Shown: positions 42,446 to 51,933, numbered from the stretch's first letter. The stretch is 64,000 nt of DNA from GCA-2718595 sp963935005 (GCA_963935005.1 CAWWAX010000002.1:27274-91273); one strand, 5' to 3'. The notes: a model not told the origin generated them from the letters alone. Numbers and translations: made by a program.

Positions 42446-43786
42446 TTATAGCCTATCTCCGAGCAGGATCTCCGACAAGCATCTCACAGCAAAATCTATC
42501 TGCTTTTCCGTTATAGTAGCAGCCGGTGCAAGTTCTACAACTTCTCCATATCTGCCAGCAGGCAGCACAATCAGGCCTTCTTTTAGTGCCTGCCGTGCCA
42601 CTCGTCCTCCTTGTCCCTTCCAAGGATCCCCGGTTTTAGTGCACAATTCGATACCCACCAAAAGACCTCTGCCCCTAACTTCAGATATGTGACAACTAGA
42701 ACCTAAGGAGGCTCGAAGAGAAGCGAGTAAATACTGTCCCTTCTTTGCACTTCTAAGAACCAACCCCTCCGACCTTAAAACATCCAGAAAACTAAGTGCT
42801 GTTGCACAAGAGAGTGGATGACCCAAGAACGTACTTGTGTGAATGGCTTCTCCCTGAGTTTCAGGCCATGCTTCCATAACAGATCTAGACCCCAAGCAGG
42901 CACTCAAGGGCAGTCCGCCACCCAAAGCTTTTCCTAAGCATATAAGATCAGGAATTACTCCCGCTATTTCACTTTCAAAGACTACCCCAGAGCGACCTAG
43001 TCCAGTGAAAATCTCATCGAAAATGAGCAACACTCCAGTTGCTTTACTTAACGCCTTCAGGTCCTGCAAAAAGCCCCCTGGAGGTATTCTGACTCCACCT
43101 CTTCCTTGTATCGGTTCAATAACTATCGCACCAATGGGAGCCCCCGAAGTCTCGCTCTCACTCAAAATACTACCAATTTCCGTCAATACTCTTGCGGCTT
43201 CTTCTTCCGACCTTGGGAATGAAACGAAGTTCGTTGCTCCAAGCAGCCTGTCCACAAAAGGGTTCCGGAAATCTTTCCTGTCTGTTACCGACAAGCTCCC
43301 TAGGGTCAACCCGTGATACGCCCCCTTAAATGCTATAACTCCAGCCTTTCCAGTAAGCAGTTGTGCTGTCTTTAGCGCAATCTCTATTGCTTCCGTGCCA
43401 GAAGAGGCCAGGACCGTTCTAGTTTCTTTCCAAGGTGCCAGCATACCCAATTCTTCCATGAGTTTCACCTTGGAAAGAGAAGGGTGGATATCACCCATTC
43501 CATGGACAAGACGCTTGGCTTGTTCATCCATGGCTATTCTTATACTGGGGTGTGAGTGTCCAGCAAAAGCCACACCGAACGCAGAAGTTAAATCCACATA
43601 TATATTGCCATCGACGTCACTCACATTTGAACCGAAAGCCTGATCCCAGAAAACTGGAAAATCTTCACTTAACCAGGTTATATTGCGAGATTCAACAACC
43701 TGTAAGCGACTGGCCAACTCAAGGGAGCGAGGGCCTGGCGGAAGCGTTTTGATGGAGGGCAATTGTGCCCCAAAATTCGAATCCAC
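42446..43786 (-). CDS. Class III aminotransferase (ornithine/GABA-type)
   Basis: A 446-residue PLP enzyme. The class III signature is present: LLIFDEIFTGLGRSG (Asp contacting PLP), then LGKALGGGLPLSACLG with the Schiff-base lysine. SSGTEAIEIALKTAQ binds the cofactor phosphate, and AFKGAYHGLTLGSL is typical. Members act on acetylornithine, ornithine, GABA or beta-alanine; the substrate is not decided here. It starts with GTG 43786 one nt after the FabI stop, so both belong to one operon. Confidence 0.87.
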   Translation of the reverse strand: MDSNFGAQLPSIKTLPPGPRSLELASRLQVVESRNITWLSEDFPVFWDQAFGSNVSDVDGNIYVDLTSAFGVAFAGHSHPSIRIAMDEQAKRLVHGMGDIHPSLSKVKLMEELGMLAPWKETRTVLASSGTEAIEIALKTAQLLTGKAGVIAFKGAYHGLTLGSLSVTDRKDFRNPFVDRLLGATNFVSFPRSEEEAARVLTEIGSILSESETSGAPIGAIVIEPIQGRGGVRIPPGGFLQDLKALSKATGVLLIFDEIFTGLGRSGVVFESEIAGVIPDLICLGKALGGGLPLSACLGSRSVMEAWPETQGEAIHTSTFLGHPLSCATALSFLDVLRSEGLVLRSAKKGQYLLASLRASLGSSCHISEVRGRGLLVGIELCTKTGDPWKGQGGRVARQALKEGLIVLPAGRYGEVVELAPAATITEKQIDFAVRCLSEILLGDRL

Positions 43787-43787
43787 C

Positions 43788-44696
43788 TTACCCGTTTCCG
43801 AGCTGATCCTCAGCAGTCATGCCCATAACATTGTACCCCTTGTCGACATGCAGAGTCTCACCAGATATGCCAGCCCCTAACGGCGAGCACAGAAAAGCCG
43901 CTACATTACCAACATCTAGAGCTGAATTAACCCCCGAAAGAGCTGAATTGGCCTCATAATAATCCACCATCCTGTCTATTGATCCAATTGCCCTTGCTGC
44001 CCTACTAGCTAGGGGGCCAGCTGAAAGAGTATTGATCCGAAGCCCCCAACGCCTGCCCGCTTCATAGGCTAAAGTTCGAGTATCACTTTCCAGCGCTGCC
44101 TTGGCGGAGCTCATGCCTCCTCCATACCCAGGAATCACCTTTTCTGCCGCCAAATAGCTTAACGAAATCACTGCGCCTTCTCTGCCCATAAAAGGGCCGA
44201 ATCTCTGTACCATGCTGACCAAGGAGTAAGCACTAGAGCTGACTGCTGCCAGATATCCCGTTCGGCTTGTCTCTATCAGCGGATTCCGCACTTCTGGACC
44301 GTTTGCAAGAGAGTGTACAAGAACATCCAGAGAAGCTCCTCCTAGGTCTTTTTGAACTTCCTCAGCAACTTCTTGGATAGTATAACCAGAAATTCCCCTA
44401 TACCTTTTATCTTGCGCCACATCCTCGGGAACATCCTCGGGAACATCAAAAGAAGCATCGATAGGATAAATCTTTTCTATGGTGAGTTCTCCCCCCCCAG
44501 CAAGAGTCTTATCTAGCTTCCCCAGGTCCAAGCTCCGAGTGAATATTTTGCACATTGGAGGCCATGTACCCACCCGAACTGAGGCTCCAGCCTGAGCTAA
44601 CGCTTTCACGATAGCCCATCCGTATCCTTTATCGTCAGCAACTCCGGCAACAAAAGCATTTTTCCCGGTCAAATCGATCGGAAGCATGTAATCCAT
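43788..44696 (-). CDS. fabI: Enoyl-ACP reductase FabI (long plant/chlamydial type)
   Basis: FabI reduces trans-2-enoyl-ACP with NADH in the last step of fatty acid elongation. The 302-residue length and loops (VAGVADDKGYGWAIVKALA at the start, VLVHSLANGPEVRNPL in the middle) match the plant and chlamydial variant; the E. coli enzyme is ~262 residues. The active-site region ISLSYLAAEKVIPGYGGGMS then SAKAALESDTR holds the tyrosine and lysine (YGGGMSSAK, Y-x6-K). An acidic insertion contains the duplicated DVPEDVPEDV (see repeat). This is probably the housekeeping enzyme; a second FabI-like reductase serves the cluster at 18425-19375. Confidence 0.92.
   Translation of the reverse strand: MDYMLPIDLTGKNAFVAGVADDKGYGWAIVKALAQAGASVRVGTWPPMCKIFTRSLDLGKLDKTLAGGGELTIEKIYPIDASFDVPEDVPEDVAQDKRYRGISGYTIQEVAEEVQKDLGGASLDVLVHSLANGPEVRNPLIETSRTGYLAAVSSSAYSLVSMVQRFGPFMGREGAVISLSYLAAEKVIPGYGGGMSSAKAALESDTRTLAYEAGRRWGLRINTLSAGPLASRAARAIGSIDRMVDYYEANSALSGVNSALDVGNVAAFLCSPLGAGISGETLHVDKGYNVMGMTAEDQLGNG
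44420..44447 (-). repeat. 12-bp tandem duplication in fabI
   Basis: The plus-strand unit CATCCTCGGGAA occurs twice in a row (44420-44431, 44432-44443), followed by CATC. It encodes the repeated acidic DVPEDVPEDV. In-frame and likely a recent slippage event. Confidence 0.9.
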
Positions 44697-44729
44697 CCTT
44701 TTTAAAAGAAGCGCCAGAAAATCAGACCT

Positions 44730-45686
44730 TCAAAATAAAATCCAGCCCATTATGCCAAGATATGCCGCCGCCAAATAATACCCATCCTTAAGCCTAATCT
44801 GGCTACGGCGCCTGGAAAGGACCACCAAAAGTAAAGTAATAGTCAGCATGGCAGGATACTGTTTATACAAAACCTCAGAGCTGATCCTTATTGGTGCAAC
44901 AATAGATGTTATTCCTAATACAAGGGTCAAATTAAAAATATTTGATCCTACAATGTTTCCCAAGGCCAATCCCTTATCCTTTTTTAATACTGCCATGATC
45001 GATGTTGCAAGTTCAGGTAAGGATGTCCCGACAGAAACCATCGTCAGTGCTATGATTAATTCCGACACCCCCAATTTTATTGCGATCGCGCTGACCGAGT
45101 CCCTTAATAGCATTGAACCCCCAGTGAGGAGTAATACGCCTAAGACCACTATGCCCAATGATTCCCACCATTTTCCTGCCACCGTTGACGTTGATTTTCC
45201 AGGGACAGGGATAGGCTGGTTTCTAGCCCGCCTATCCTCATTAGCACTCCTCACTACTGCGAACAAATACCCGAATAGCAAGATTGCTAATAGCCCTCCC
45301 TCCCACCGAACAAGCCTCAAGTCCCACATTAGTGGAAAAACTAAAAGAGTAGCTCCCACCATGACTATACAATCTCTATTAGCAACATTTTTGTTAAAAA
45401 CCAATCCCCTACCCACTATCGCTGTTAGAGCCATAACAAGTCCTATATTGGCAATATTCGACCCTACGACATTGCCTGTCGCCAAATCTGCATTTCCATT
45501 CAGGGCAGCGATCGCTGAGATGAAGAGTTCTGGCGCAGAGGTCGCAAGAGAGACAACTGTTAATCCGACAACCAGACCACTCACACCTGCCGCCCTTGCA
45601 ATCTGTCCACTTCCCCTGACAAGCAGATTAGCCCCATAGCAAAGACCGACTAGGCTTACAATAAATTTCAAAACTTCGTTAATCAT
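44730..45686 (-). CDS. Calcium/sodium antiporter (CaxA/YrbG family)
   Basis: A 318-residue exchanger made of two homologous five-helix halves. The alpha-repeat motifs are SLATSAPELFISAIAALNG followed by GNVVGSNIANIG, and VGTSLPELATSIMAVLKK followed by GNIVGSNIFN; these hold the ion-binding Glu and Asn residues. It exchanges Ca2+ for Na+ or H+. ATG 45686 overlaps the ligA stop by 4 nt (ATGA), so it is downstream in the same transcript. Confidence 0.93.
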   Translation of the reverse strand: MINEVLKFIVSLVGLCYGANLLVRGSGQIARAAGVSGLVVGLTVVSLATSAPELFISAIAALNGNADLATGNVVGSNIANIGLVMALTAIVGRGLVFNKNVANRDCIVMVGATLLVFPLMWDLRLVRWEGGLLAILLFGYLFAVVRSANEDRRARNQPIPVPGKSTSTVAGKWWESLGIVVLGVLLLTGGSMLLRDSVSAIAIKLGVSELIIALTMVSVGTSLPELATSIMAVLKKDKGLALGNIVGSNIFNLTLVLGITSIVAPIRISSEVLYKQYPAMLTITLLLVVLSRRRSQIRLKDGYYLAAAYLGIMGWILF

Positions 45687-47683
45687 TGCTTTATCTTATT
45701 AATGAATTCGCTCTCACTTAATAGCTTTACTCCGAGATCTTTTGCCTTCTGAAGCTTTGATCCAGGATCTTCCCCGGCTACCAGAAAGTTTGTCCTAGAG
45801 CTTACCGACCCTGACACCTTGCCTCCTACACTTTCGACGCCTTCTCTCGCTTCACTCCTTTTAATTCGAATGAACTTTCCTGTAAAAACAAAAGTCGTGC
45901 CTGCCATTTCTGAGCTTCGAGAGATTTTGGGAGGAGTAAGCCTGACTCCCTGGTGCAATACGGCACTGATCTGGCTCGACGTAATGTCACTGTGCAGAAA
46001 CTCATAGATTTGTTCTGACATAATAGACCCAATACCGTCAATAGACTCTAGCCTCTGTATACTTGCTTCCTGCAAAGCGGGAAGATTTCCAAATTCGTTT
46101 GCTAAACCCTTAGCTACAGTTATTCCTACTTCTGGAATTCCTAAGCCATAGATAAAACGGTGAAAATCTATTGACTTCTTCTCCTGGATAGCAACAAAAA
46201 GGTTGTCTGCGGCCTTCTTCCCACCTTTCCACAATGTTTGTAGATCTTCTGTCTTTAGAGAAAAGAGGTCTGCCAGCTCTGATACTAGTCCTTTGTCCAC
46301 TAGCATAGAACAGATCTCCTCCCCCAATCCTTCGATATCCAACCCCTCTCTAGATCCAAAGTGTAAGATGCCTCTCTTGAGTTGAGCTGAACACCCAAAG
46401 CGATTTGGGCAATAGCTGAACGGACCCTTTTCGATGACTTCGGTTTCACAGACTGGACAATTTTCTGGAATCTTAAATTCCTTTGCCCTCGGAACATTTT
46501 CTTCTTCAATTCTTTCTACAACCTGAGGAATAACATCACCAGCCCTTTGTATTCTCACCAGATCTCCCTCTCTAACGCCTCTCCGTTCAACTTCTTCCCT
46601 GTTGTGCAAAGATGCTCGGGCCACGGTGACACCCCCGACAACTACTGGATCGAGAACCGCCACTGGAGTGAGCTTGCCTGTTCTACCAACCTGGACTACG
46701 ATTTTTCTAATCCTTGTAACCGCTTTTCTTGGCTCAAACTTAAGTGCCAAGGCCCACCTGGGATGATGCGAAGTATTCCCTAGTTCCTCTCGCGCATACA
46801 ATTGGTTTGTCTTGACTACTACACCATCAATCTCGTAGTCCAGCTCTTCTCTCCTTTTTTCGTAACTCTTATAGTATTCCTCTATCTGGGTCAATGTAGT
46901 TGCCAGCTCTGCTTCTGGGGCAATCTTGAATCCCCAATCTCTGAGTATCTCCAACCCTTCCAAGTCTGAATCAGCTCCTAACCCTGGACATTCTAGGATA
47001 TCGAAAACCAGTACTTCCAAAGGCCTCTCCGCAGTCACTCGAGAGTCAAGCTGGCGGAGAGAACCAGAGGCAGAATTTCTTGGATTAGCATAAGGGTCCA
47101 GGCCCCTTTTCAGCATTGCTTTATTGAGCTCTCCAAACTCGGAGAGGTACATAATAACCTCCCCCCTCACTGACAGAGTTTCGGGGGCAGCTCTTTTCGA
47201 ACCCAAAAGACGCAGTGGCAGAGAAGAAATCGTCTTTGCATTCTCGGTAATCACCTCACCAACTTGTCCATTCCCTCGCGTAACCGCTCTCACGAAGACC
47301 CCCTGTTCATACACTAGCTCTATCGAAGCACCGTCGAGTTTTGGTTCTAACAAGTATTCTGGGTTGTTTCCTAAGACATCCTTTATTCTTTTATCAAACC
47401 GCACTAGGTCTTCTAGGTTCTTTGTGGAATCTAAAGAGAGCATCGGCACACTGTGTTCAGCTGATCCAAAAGACTTCTGAGGCTCTGCTCCAACTCTCTG
47501 CGTGGGAGAATCATTCGTGATTAACCCTGGCCATTCCAGTTCCAAAGTCCTTAATTCATCGAAAAGGCGATCATAGTCTGAATCCTGAATTTCAGGCCTA
47601 GATTCCACATAATATAAATGAGCGTGACGGTGCAACTCCAATCTGAGTTTTTCTGCTCGGATTTCTGCCTCGGACTTAGACAT
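45683..47683 (-). CDS. ligA: NAD-dependent DNA ligase LigA
   Basis: LigA seals nicks in duplex DNA using NAD+. The adenylation motif EPKLDGASIELVYEQG has the nucleophilic lysine. A zinc finger is visible in CPVCETEVIEKGPFSYCPN with GCSAQ, helix-hairpin-helix repeats follow (LGIPEVGITVAKGLA), and a BRCT domain ends the chain (GTTFVFTGKFIRIKR). From ATG 47683 the protein is 666 residues, a normal length; the open frame extends to 47734 but GGAG lies before the chosen ATG and MSKSEAEIRA is the typical N-terminus. It heads an operon with the antiporter gene. Confidence 0.95.
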   Translation of the reverse strand: MSKSEAEIRAEKLRLELHRHAHLYYVESRPEIQDSDYDRLFDELRTLELEWPGLITNDSPTQRVGAEPQKSFGSAEHSVPMLSLDSTKNLEDLVRFDKRIKDVLGNNPEYLLEPKLDGASIELVYEQGVFVRAVTRGNGQVGEVITENAKTISSLPLRLLGSKRAAPETLSVRGEVIMYLSEFGELNKAMLKRGLDPYANPRNSASGSLRQLDSRVTAERPLEVLVFDILECPGLGADSDLEGLEILRDWGFKIAPEAELATTLTQIEEYYKSYEKRREELDYEIDGVVVKTNQLYAREELGNTSHHPRWALALKFEPRKAVTRIRKIVVQVGRTGKLTPVAVLDPVVVGGVTVARASLHNREEVERRGVREGDLVRIQRAGDVIPQVVERIEEENVPRAKEFKIPENCPVCETEVIEKGPFSYCPNRFGCSAQLKRGILHFGSREGLDIEGLGEEICSMLVDKGLVSELADLFSLKTEDLQTLWKGGKKAADNLFVAIQEKKSIDFHRFIYGLGIPEVGITVAKGLANEFGNLPALQEASIQRLESIDGIGSIMSEQIYEFLHSDITSSQISAVLHQGVRLTPPKISRSSEMAGTTFVFTGKFIRIKRSEAREGVESVGGKVSGSVSSRTNFLVAGEDPGSKLQKAKDLGVKLLSESEFINKIKQ

Positions 47684-47835
47684 GTCGTGTAAATCTCCGG
47701 TAGTATTAAAGCCATCCCAGGCCAACAAGTGCAAACATTCCCCCTTGAGCCTGCCAAATCAAAGTAACTAAACTAGACAAGATCTTAAAAGACGATCTAT
47801 TTTAACCTTCCTACACCCTAACTGGATACCTGTCA

Positions 47836-49029
47836 TTGTCAGCACTTAATATAAAACAACTACGATCAGAAACACTGGGAACTGAGCATGTTAACCATCT
47901 TAATAATGCTGGTGCCAGCCTTGTTCCAAACCCGGTGCATCAAAAAATCCTGGAACATCTAGAACTCGAGCGCACCTTAGGTGGCTATGAAGCAGCCGAA
48001 AATTGTTTTGATGAGATCCAAAACAGTTACAGGGCGATAGGGCAACTCATAGGATCTCAACCGCACAATATTGCTTTAACCGAAAACGCTACTGGCTCTT
48101 TCCTGCAAGCCCTCTCTTCCATCAATTTTTCTGCAAACGACGTAATTGTGACTAGCAGCAACGACTACGCTTCTAATCAAATTATGTACCTGTCTCTGGT
48201 GGAGCGACTAGGAGTCCGCCTCTTCAGAGTAGAGGATGGTCCTGACGGAAGCGTTGACCTTCACAGCCTAGAAAATCTCCTACGAAGACTTAACCCTAAA
48301 CTGGTAGCAATTTCCCACATCCCCACCAGTTCAGGCATGGTACAGCCAGTCAAAGATATAGGTGAATTATGCAAACAGTACGGGTCTATCTATCTGGTCG
48401 ACGCTTGCCAATCAGTGGGGCAAATGCCCATCGATGTGAAAGAAATTCAATGTGATTTTCTTTCGTCCACAGGAAGAAAATTTCTTCGTGGGCCAAGAGG
48501 CATAGGATTTCTTTTCGTTTCGGACCGAGCGTTGGACCTGGGTTTAAAGCCATTGTTTCCAGACCTCAGAGGGGCAGATTGGATCATGGAAAATCTCTAC
48601 CAACCCGCCCCAGATGCCAGCCGTTTTGAAAACTGGGAGTTTCCCTTTTCCCTTGTCCTTGGACTGGGAACCGCAGCTAGCTATGCCCAAAAGCTGGGCC
48701 TAGAAGAAATACGACAACGTGCTTGGGGGCTTGCCGCTAAAACTCGAGAGCTCCTGTCAGAACTCAAAGGGATTTGCCTTTTGGACCGAGGCGGGCAACA
48801 GTCCGCCATAGTTACCGTCGGGCTGCAGGAAAAAGACGTTACAGTAGTGTGTGGTTCACTAAAAAAACTAGGTATCAACACCTCTGTCTGTACTAGGAGC
48901 AGTGCTGTTATTGATTTCGACAACCGGAAGATCGACAGCGCACTACGCATCTCTCCCCATTATTTTAACACCGAAACTGAAATTAAAGAACTTGTGTCAG
49001 AATTGGCCAACTTGCTGGATCATTCCTAA
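47836..49029 (+). CDS. Class V PLP-dependent aminotransferase (desulfurase/EgtE-like)
   Basis: A 397-residue fold-type I enzyme. IYLVDACQSVGQMPIDV holds the Asp that contacts PLP and STGRKFLRGPRGIGFLF the Schiff-base lysine. The GRKFLRGPRG lysine motif is typical of the EgtE/C-S-lyase-like branch of class V enzymes rather than of SufS. It starts with TTG 47836; upstream in-frame codons give only a stop at 47803, and no ATG fits. It is divergent from ligA. Substrate unknown; no ergothioneine genes are nearby. Confidence 0.8.
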   Translation: MSALNIKQLRSETLGTEHVNHLNNAGASLVPNPVHQKILEHLELERTLGGYEAAENCFDEIQNSYRAIGQLIGSQPHNIALTENATGSFLQALSSINFSANDVIVTSSNDYASNQIMYLSLVERLGVRLFRVEDGPDGSVDLHSLENLLRRLNPKLVAISHIPTSSGMVQPVKDIGELCKQYGSIYLVDACQSVGQMPIDVKEIQCDFLSSTGRKFLRGPRGIGFLFVSDRALDLGLKPLFPDLRGADWIMENLYQPAPDASRFENWEFPFSLVLGLGTAASYAQKLGLEEIRQRAWGLAAKTRELLSELKGICLLDRGGQQSAIVTVGLQEKDVTVVCGSLKKLGINTSVCTRSSAVIDFDNRKIDSALRISPHYFNTETEIKELVSELANLLDHS

Positions 49030-49073
49030 TACTTAACACTTAGTGGTGGGACGTTCTTAACATAGGAGGACCC

Positions 49074-49283
49074 ATGAAAAGCATTGGCTGGATCTGTTTC
49101 CTTTTAGGGTCCTTAATATTGATACAATACTCAGGATATCTTTTCCTGGTTAGGACTTACAACATATGGATTAAGGTTGGCCTGACATTGTTATATTCGG
49201 GCATATTACTACTACTGTTAAGAGTTTTCAGGCAACAGTACCGGGAATCCAAGAACGATCCTTTCAAGGAGGTACAGAAGTGA
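49074..49283 (+). CDS. Small membrane protein (69 aa), two predicted helices
   Basis: ATG 49074 follows AGGAGG at a short distance, one of the best ribosome sites in the window. Two hydrophobic segments (WICFLLGSLILIQYSGYLF and VGLTLLYSGILLLLL) are separated by a short loop, with a basic C-terminal tail. No family recognised. Its stop overlaps the start of the YbjQ gene (GTGA), so the two are translated together and may work together. Confidence 0.75.
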   Translation: MKSIGWICFLLGSLILIQYSGYLFLVRTYNIWIKVGLTLLYSGILLLLLRVFRQQYRESKNDPFKEVQK

Positions 49284-49609
49284 TACTAGTAACAACGTCA
49301 CAGATTCCTGGTATGCGTATAGCCACAGCCTTGGGTATAGCCAGGGGGAACACCGTCCGTGCTCGCCACGTGGGAAAAGACATAATGGCATCCTTGCGTA
49401 ACCTTGCAGGTGGCGAAATCCATGAATACACCAAACTGATTGCCGAGTCTCGAGAACAGGCACTAGCCCGCCTCATAGATGACGCAAGCGACCTGGGAGC
49501 CAATGCAGTCGTGGGAGTGCGTTTTCAGACTTCTTTAATCCAAAGTGGTGCATCGGAAATGCTTTGCTACGGGACTGCAGTGGTGGTCGAATTGGATCAG
49601 CGTTCCTAG
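49280..49609 (+). CDS. YbjQ/DUF74 (heavy-metal-binding domain) family protein
   Basis: A 109-residue member of the YbjQ family: ILVTTSQIPGMRIATALG, IARGNTVRARHVGKDI, ARLIDDASDLGANAVVGVRF and the ending YGTAVVVEL. The family forms pentameric rings; heavy-metal binding was proposed but the role is not established. It starts with GTG 49280 inside the previous gene's stop. Confidence 0.9.
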   Translation: MILVTTSQIPGMRIATALGIARGNTVRARHVGKDIMASLRNLAGGEIHEYTKLIAESREQALARLIDDASDLGANAVVGVRFQTSLIQSGASEMLCYGTAVVVELDQRS

Positions 49610-49647
49610 GACCTATATTTTTCCTGAAACACAAGCTCCTTTTGGCC

Positions 49648-49676
49648 TTGACGTCGACTGGGCACCTTTCTAATTT
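49648..49676 (+). promoter_or_regulatory. Candidate promoter of the suf operon
   Basis: TTGACG (49648-49653), a 17-nt spacer and TAATTT (49671-49676) resemble a sigma70 promoter. The Fur-like box follows within 6 nt, where it would cover the start of transcription. Confidence 0.35.
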
Positions 49677-49681
49677 TGAAG

Positions 49682-49700
49682 GTAAAGAATAATCATTCTT
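49682..49700. promoter_or_regulatory. Fur-like operator upstream of sufC
   Basis: The 19 bases GTAAAGAATAATCATTCTT contain the palindrome AAGAAT-AATC-ATTCTT and match the E. coli Fur consensus at about 13 of 19 positions. It lies 34 nt before the sufC start. Control of suf genes by Fur or IscR is well known; which regulator binds here is unknown. Confidence 0.4.
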
Positions 49701-49734
49701 AATAACTTAGGGAAACAATAGGCATATTCTCTCC

Positions 49735-50502
49735 ATGAGCAATGCTCCTGCACTCGAAATTCAAGGCCTCTCCGCTAAGGTGGCTGATGAAGACACAGCA
49801 ATACTGAAAGACTTAGATTTAGTTCTTGAACCAGGCCAGATTCACGCTATCATGGGGCCTAACGGCTCTGGGAAAAGCACTCTGGGAAAAGTCTTGTCGG
49901 GTCATCCTAGCTACCAGGTTACTGGTGGCGAAGTGCTCTACCTAGGCCAATCCATACTGGATATGGAACCCGACGAAAGAGCCCTGGCTGGGATTTTTAT
50001 GGCCTTTCAATACCCCGTCGAAATTCCAGGGGTGTCCATAGCCAATTTTCTTCGAACTGCAGTGCAAGCTCGGCTGGAGCGTGGCGAAGAATTAGATCTT
50101 TTCGATTTCCAAGATCAACTGCTCGAAGCAATGGAATTGCTTGAAGTAGAGCCTTCGTTTGCAGAAAGGCCCGTGAATGACGGCTTCAGCGGAGGAGAGA
50201 AGAAACGCAATGAGATCCTACAGATGGCTGTACTTAAGCCATCTTTAGCCATTATGGATGAAACGGACTCTGGCTTAGACATAGATGCTCTTCAGGTGGT
50301 TTCTAAGGGTGTGAATACCTTGCACGAGCAAAACCCCGAAATGACTATCCTATTGATCACACACTACCAACGCCTCTTAGATTACATTAAGCCAGATCTT
50401 GTGCATGTTATGGTGGACGGAAAGATTGTAAGGACAGGTGGCCCAGAATTGGCCTTGGAGTTAGAAAAGCAGGGTTACGCAAACTGGAAGGTTTCCAGCT
50501 AA
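49735..50502 (+). CDS. sufC: Fe-S cluster assembly ATPase SufC
   Basis: SufC is the ABC-type ATPase of the SufBCD scaffold. The 255 residues show Walker A GPNGSGKSTLGKVL, signature GFSGGEKKRNEILQ and Walker B AIMDETDSGLD, with the SufC-specific MAFQYPVEIPGVSI. Its ATP hydrolysis drives conformational change of SufBD for cluster assembly. ATG 49735 lacks a clear ribosome site. It is the first of six genes of the suf operon. Confidence 0.97.
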   Translation: MSNAPALEIQGLSAKVADEDTAILKDLDLVLEPGQIHAIMGPNGSGKSTLGKVLSGHPSYQVTGGEVLYLGQSILDMEPDERALAGIFMAFQYPVEIPGVSIANFLRTAVQARLERGEELDLFDFQDQLLEAMELLEVEPSFAERPVNDGFSGGEKKRNEILQMAVLKPSLAIMDETDSGLDIDALQVVSKGVNTLHEQNPEMTILLITHYQRLLDYIKPDLVHVMVDGKIVRTGGPELALELEKQGYANWKVSS

Positions 50503-50517
50503 AGCAGGATACAAACT

Positions 50518-51933
50518 ATGCCTAAAAGTGAACTGGTTGAAAATCTAGACCTCGATAATTACAAGTACGGTTTTGTCGATTCCGAGTCTCATGTTTATAG
50601 AACAAAACCTGGCCTCGATGAAAGTATTGTTCGAGAAATTTCCAGGCACAAGGAAGAGCCAGACTGGATGTTGGAGTTCCGCTTGAAGGCCTTGAAAGTG
50701 TATGAGTCCAAACCAATGCCCACTTGGGGTGGAGACCTTTCTGACCTTGAAGCAACTCTCAATGAAATCTATTTCTATGTAAAACCCCAGGAACAAACCG
50801 AGCGCTCTTGGGATGATGTGCCCGACAACATCAAGAATACCTTTGAGCGACTTGGCATACCAGAAGCCGAACAGCAAGCCCTTGCAGGAGTAGGAGCTCA
50901 ATACGAATCTGAGATGGTATACCACTCCTTGAAAGAAGAATGGGCTTCCAAGGGTGTCATATTCGACTCCATTGAGGATGGCCTAAAGAACCATCCTGAA
51001 ATCTTCAAAGAACATTTTGGAACGATTATCCCAACAGCTGACAACAAATTTTCTGCCTTGAATTCTGCCGTATGGTCGGGCGGTTCCTTTGTGTACATCC
51101 CAAAAGGGGTGCACCTCAAAACACCTCTTCAGGCTTACTTTAGGGTGAATCAGGAAAGAATGGGTCAGTTTGAAAGAACCTTGATAATTGTCGAAGAAGG
51201 AGCTCAAGCTCACTATATCGAAGGTTGCACCGCACCCGTGTATTCTACCGACTCATTTCATTCTGGCGTAATTGAAATCGTAGTCAAAAAAGACGCCAGG
51301 TTTAGGTATACTACGATACAAAACTGGTCCAACAATATGTATAACCTTGTAACGCAAAGAGCGGTGGTACAGGAAAATGCTACGATGGAATGGTTGGACG
51401 GAAACCTTGGATCTAAACTGACGATGAAATATCCTTCCTGCTACCTAACTGGAAAAGGTGCACACGGGTCTATAATGTCGATAGCCTACGCTGGCTCCGG
51501 TCAACACCAAGACACGGGCGGCAAGGTGGTTCACGCAGCTGAAAACACAACGTCTTCCATAATATCCAAGTCTATAAGCAAAGAAGATGGCCGATCCTCC
51601 TATCGGGGACTGTGTAAGGTTCATGAAGGTGCTACAGGTTCTCGGTCGAACGTTGAGTGTGATGCATTACTAATCAACAATACTTCCAGGACGGACACCT
51701 ACCCGTACATCGAGGTTGATGAAAAACGAGCGACTGTGGGACACGAAGCAACTGTATCTAAAGTCGGCGACGAGCAACTATTCTATCTGAAAAACCGGGG
51801 ACTCTCTGAAGAGGAAGCCATGGCCCTAGTGGTCCGGGGATTCATAGAGCCAGTCGCAAAAGAACTTCCGCTTGAGTACGCCGTAGAACTGAACCGGTTG
51901 ATTGAGTTGGAGATGGAAGGGTCAGTAGGGTAA
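50518..51933 (+). CDS. sufB: Fe-S cluster assembly scaffold SufB
   Basis: The 471-residue SufB is the core scaffold on which the cluster is built. Typical stretches are YIPKGVHLKTPLQAYFRVN, ARFRYTTIQNWSNNMYNLVT and GHEATVSKVGDEQLFYLKNR, and the family's cluster/sulfur-path cysteine lies in RSNVECDALLI. It forms the right-handed beta helix partner of SufD. It starts 15 nt after sufC. Confidence 0.97.
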   Translation: MPKSELVENLDLDNYKYGFVDSESHVYRTKPGLDESIVREISRHKEEPDWMLEFRLKALKVYESKPMPTWGGDLSDLEATLNEIYFYVKPQEQTERSWDDVPDNIKNTFERLGIPEAEQQALAGVGAQYESEMVYHSLKEEWASKGVIFDSIEDGLKNHPEIFKEHFGTIIPTADNKFSALNSAVWSGGSFVYIPKGVHLKTPLQAYFRVNQERMGQFERTLIIVEEGAQAHYIEGCTAPVYSTDSFHSGVIEIVVKKDARFRYTTIQNWSNNMYNLVTQRAVVQENATMEWLDGNLGSKLTMKYPSCYLTGKGAHGSIMSIAYAGSGQHQDTGGKVVHAAENTTSSIISKSISKEDGRSSYRGLCKVHEGATGSRSNVECDALLINNTSRTDTYPYIEVDEKRATVGHEATVSKVGDEQLFYLKNRGLSEEEAMALVVRGFIEPVAKELPLEYAVELNRLIELEMEGSVG

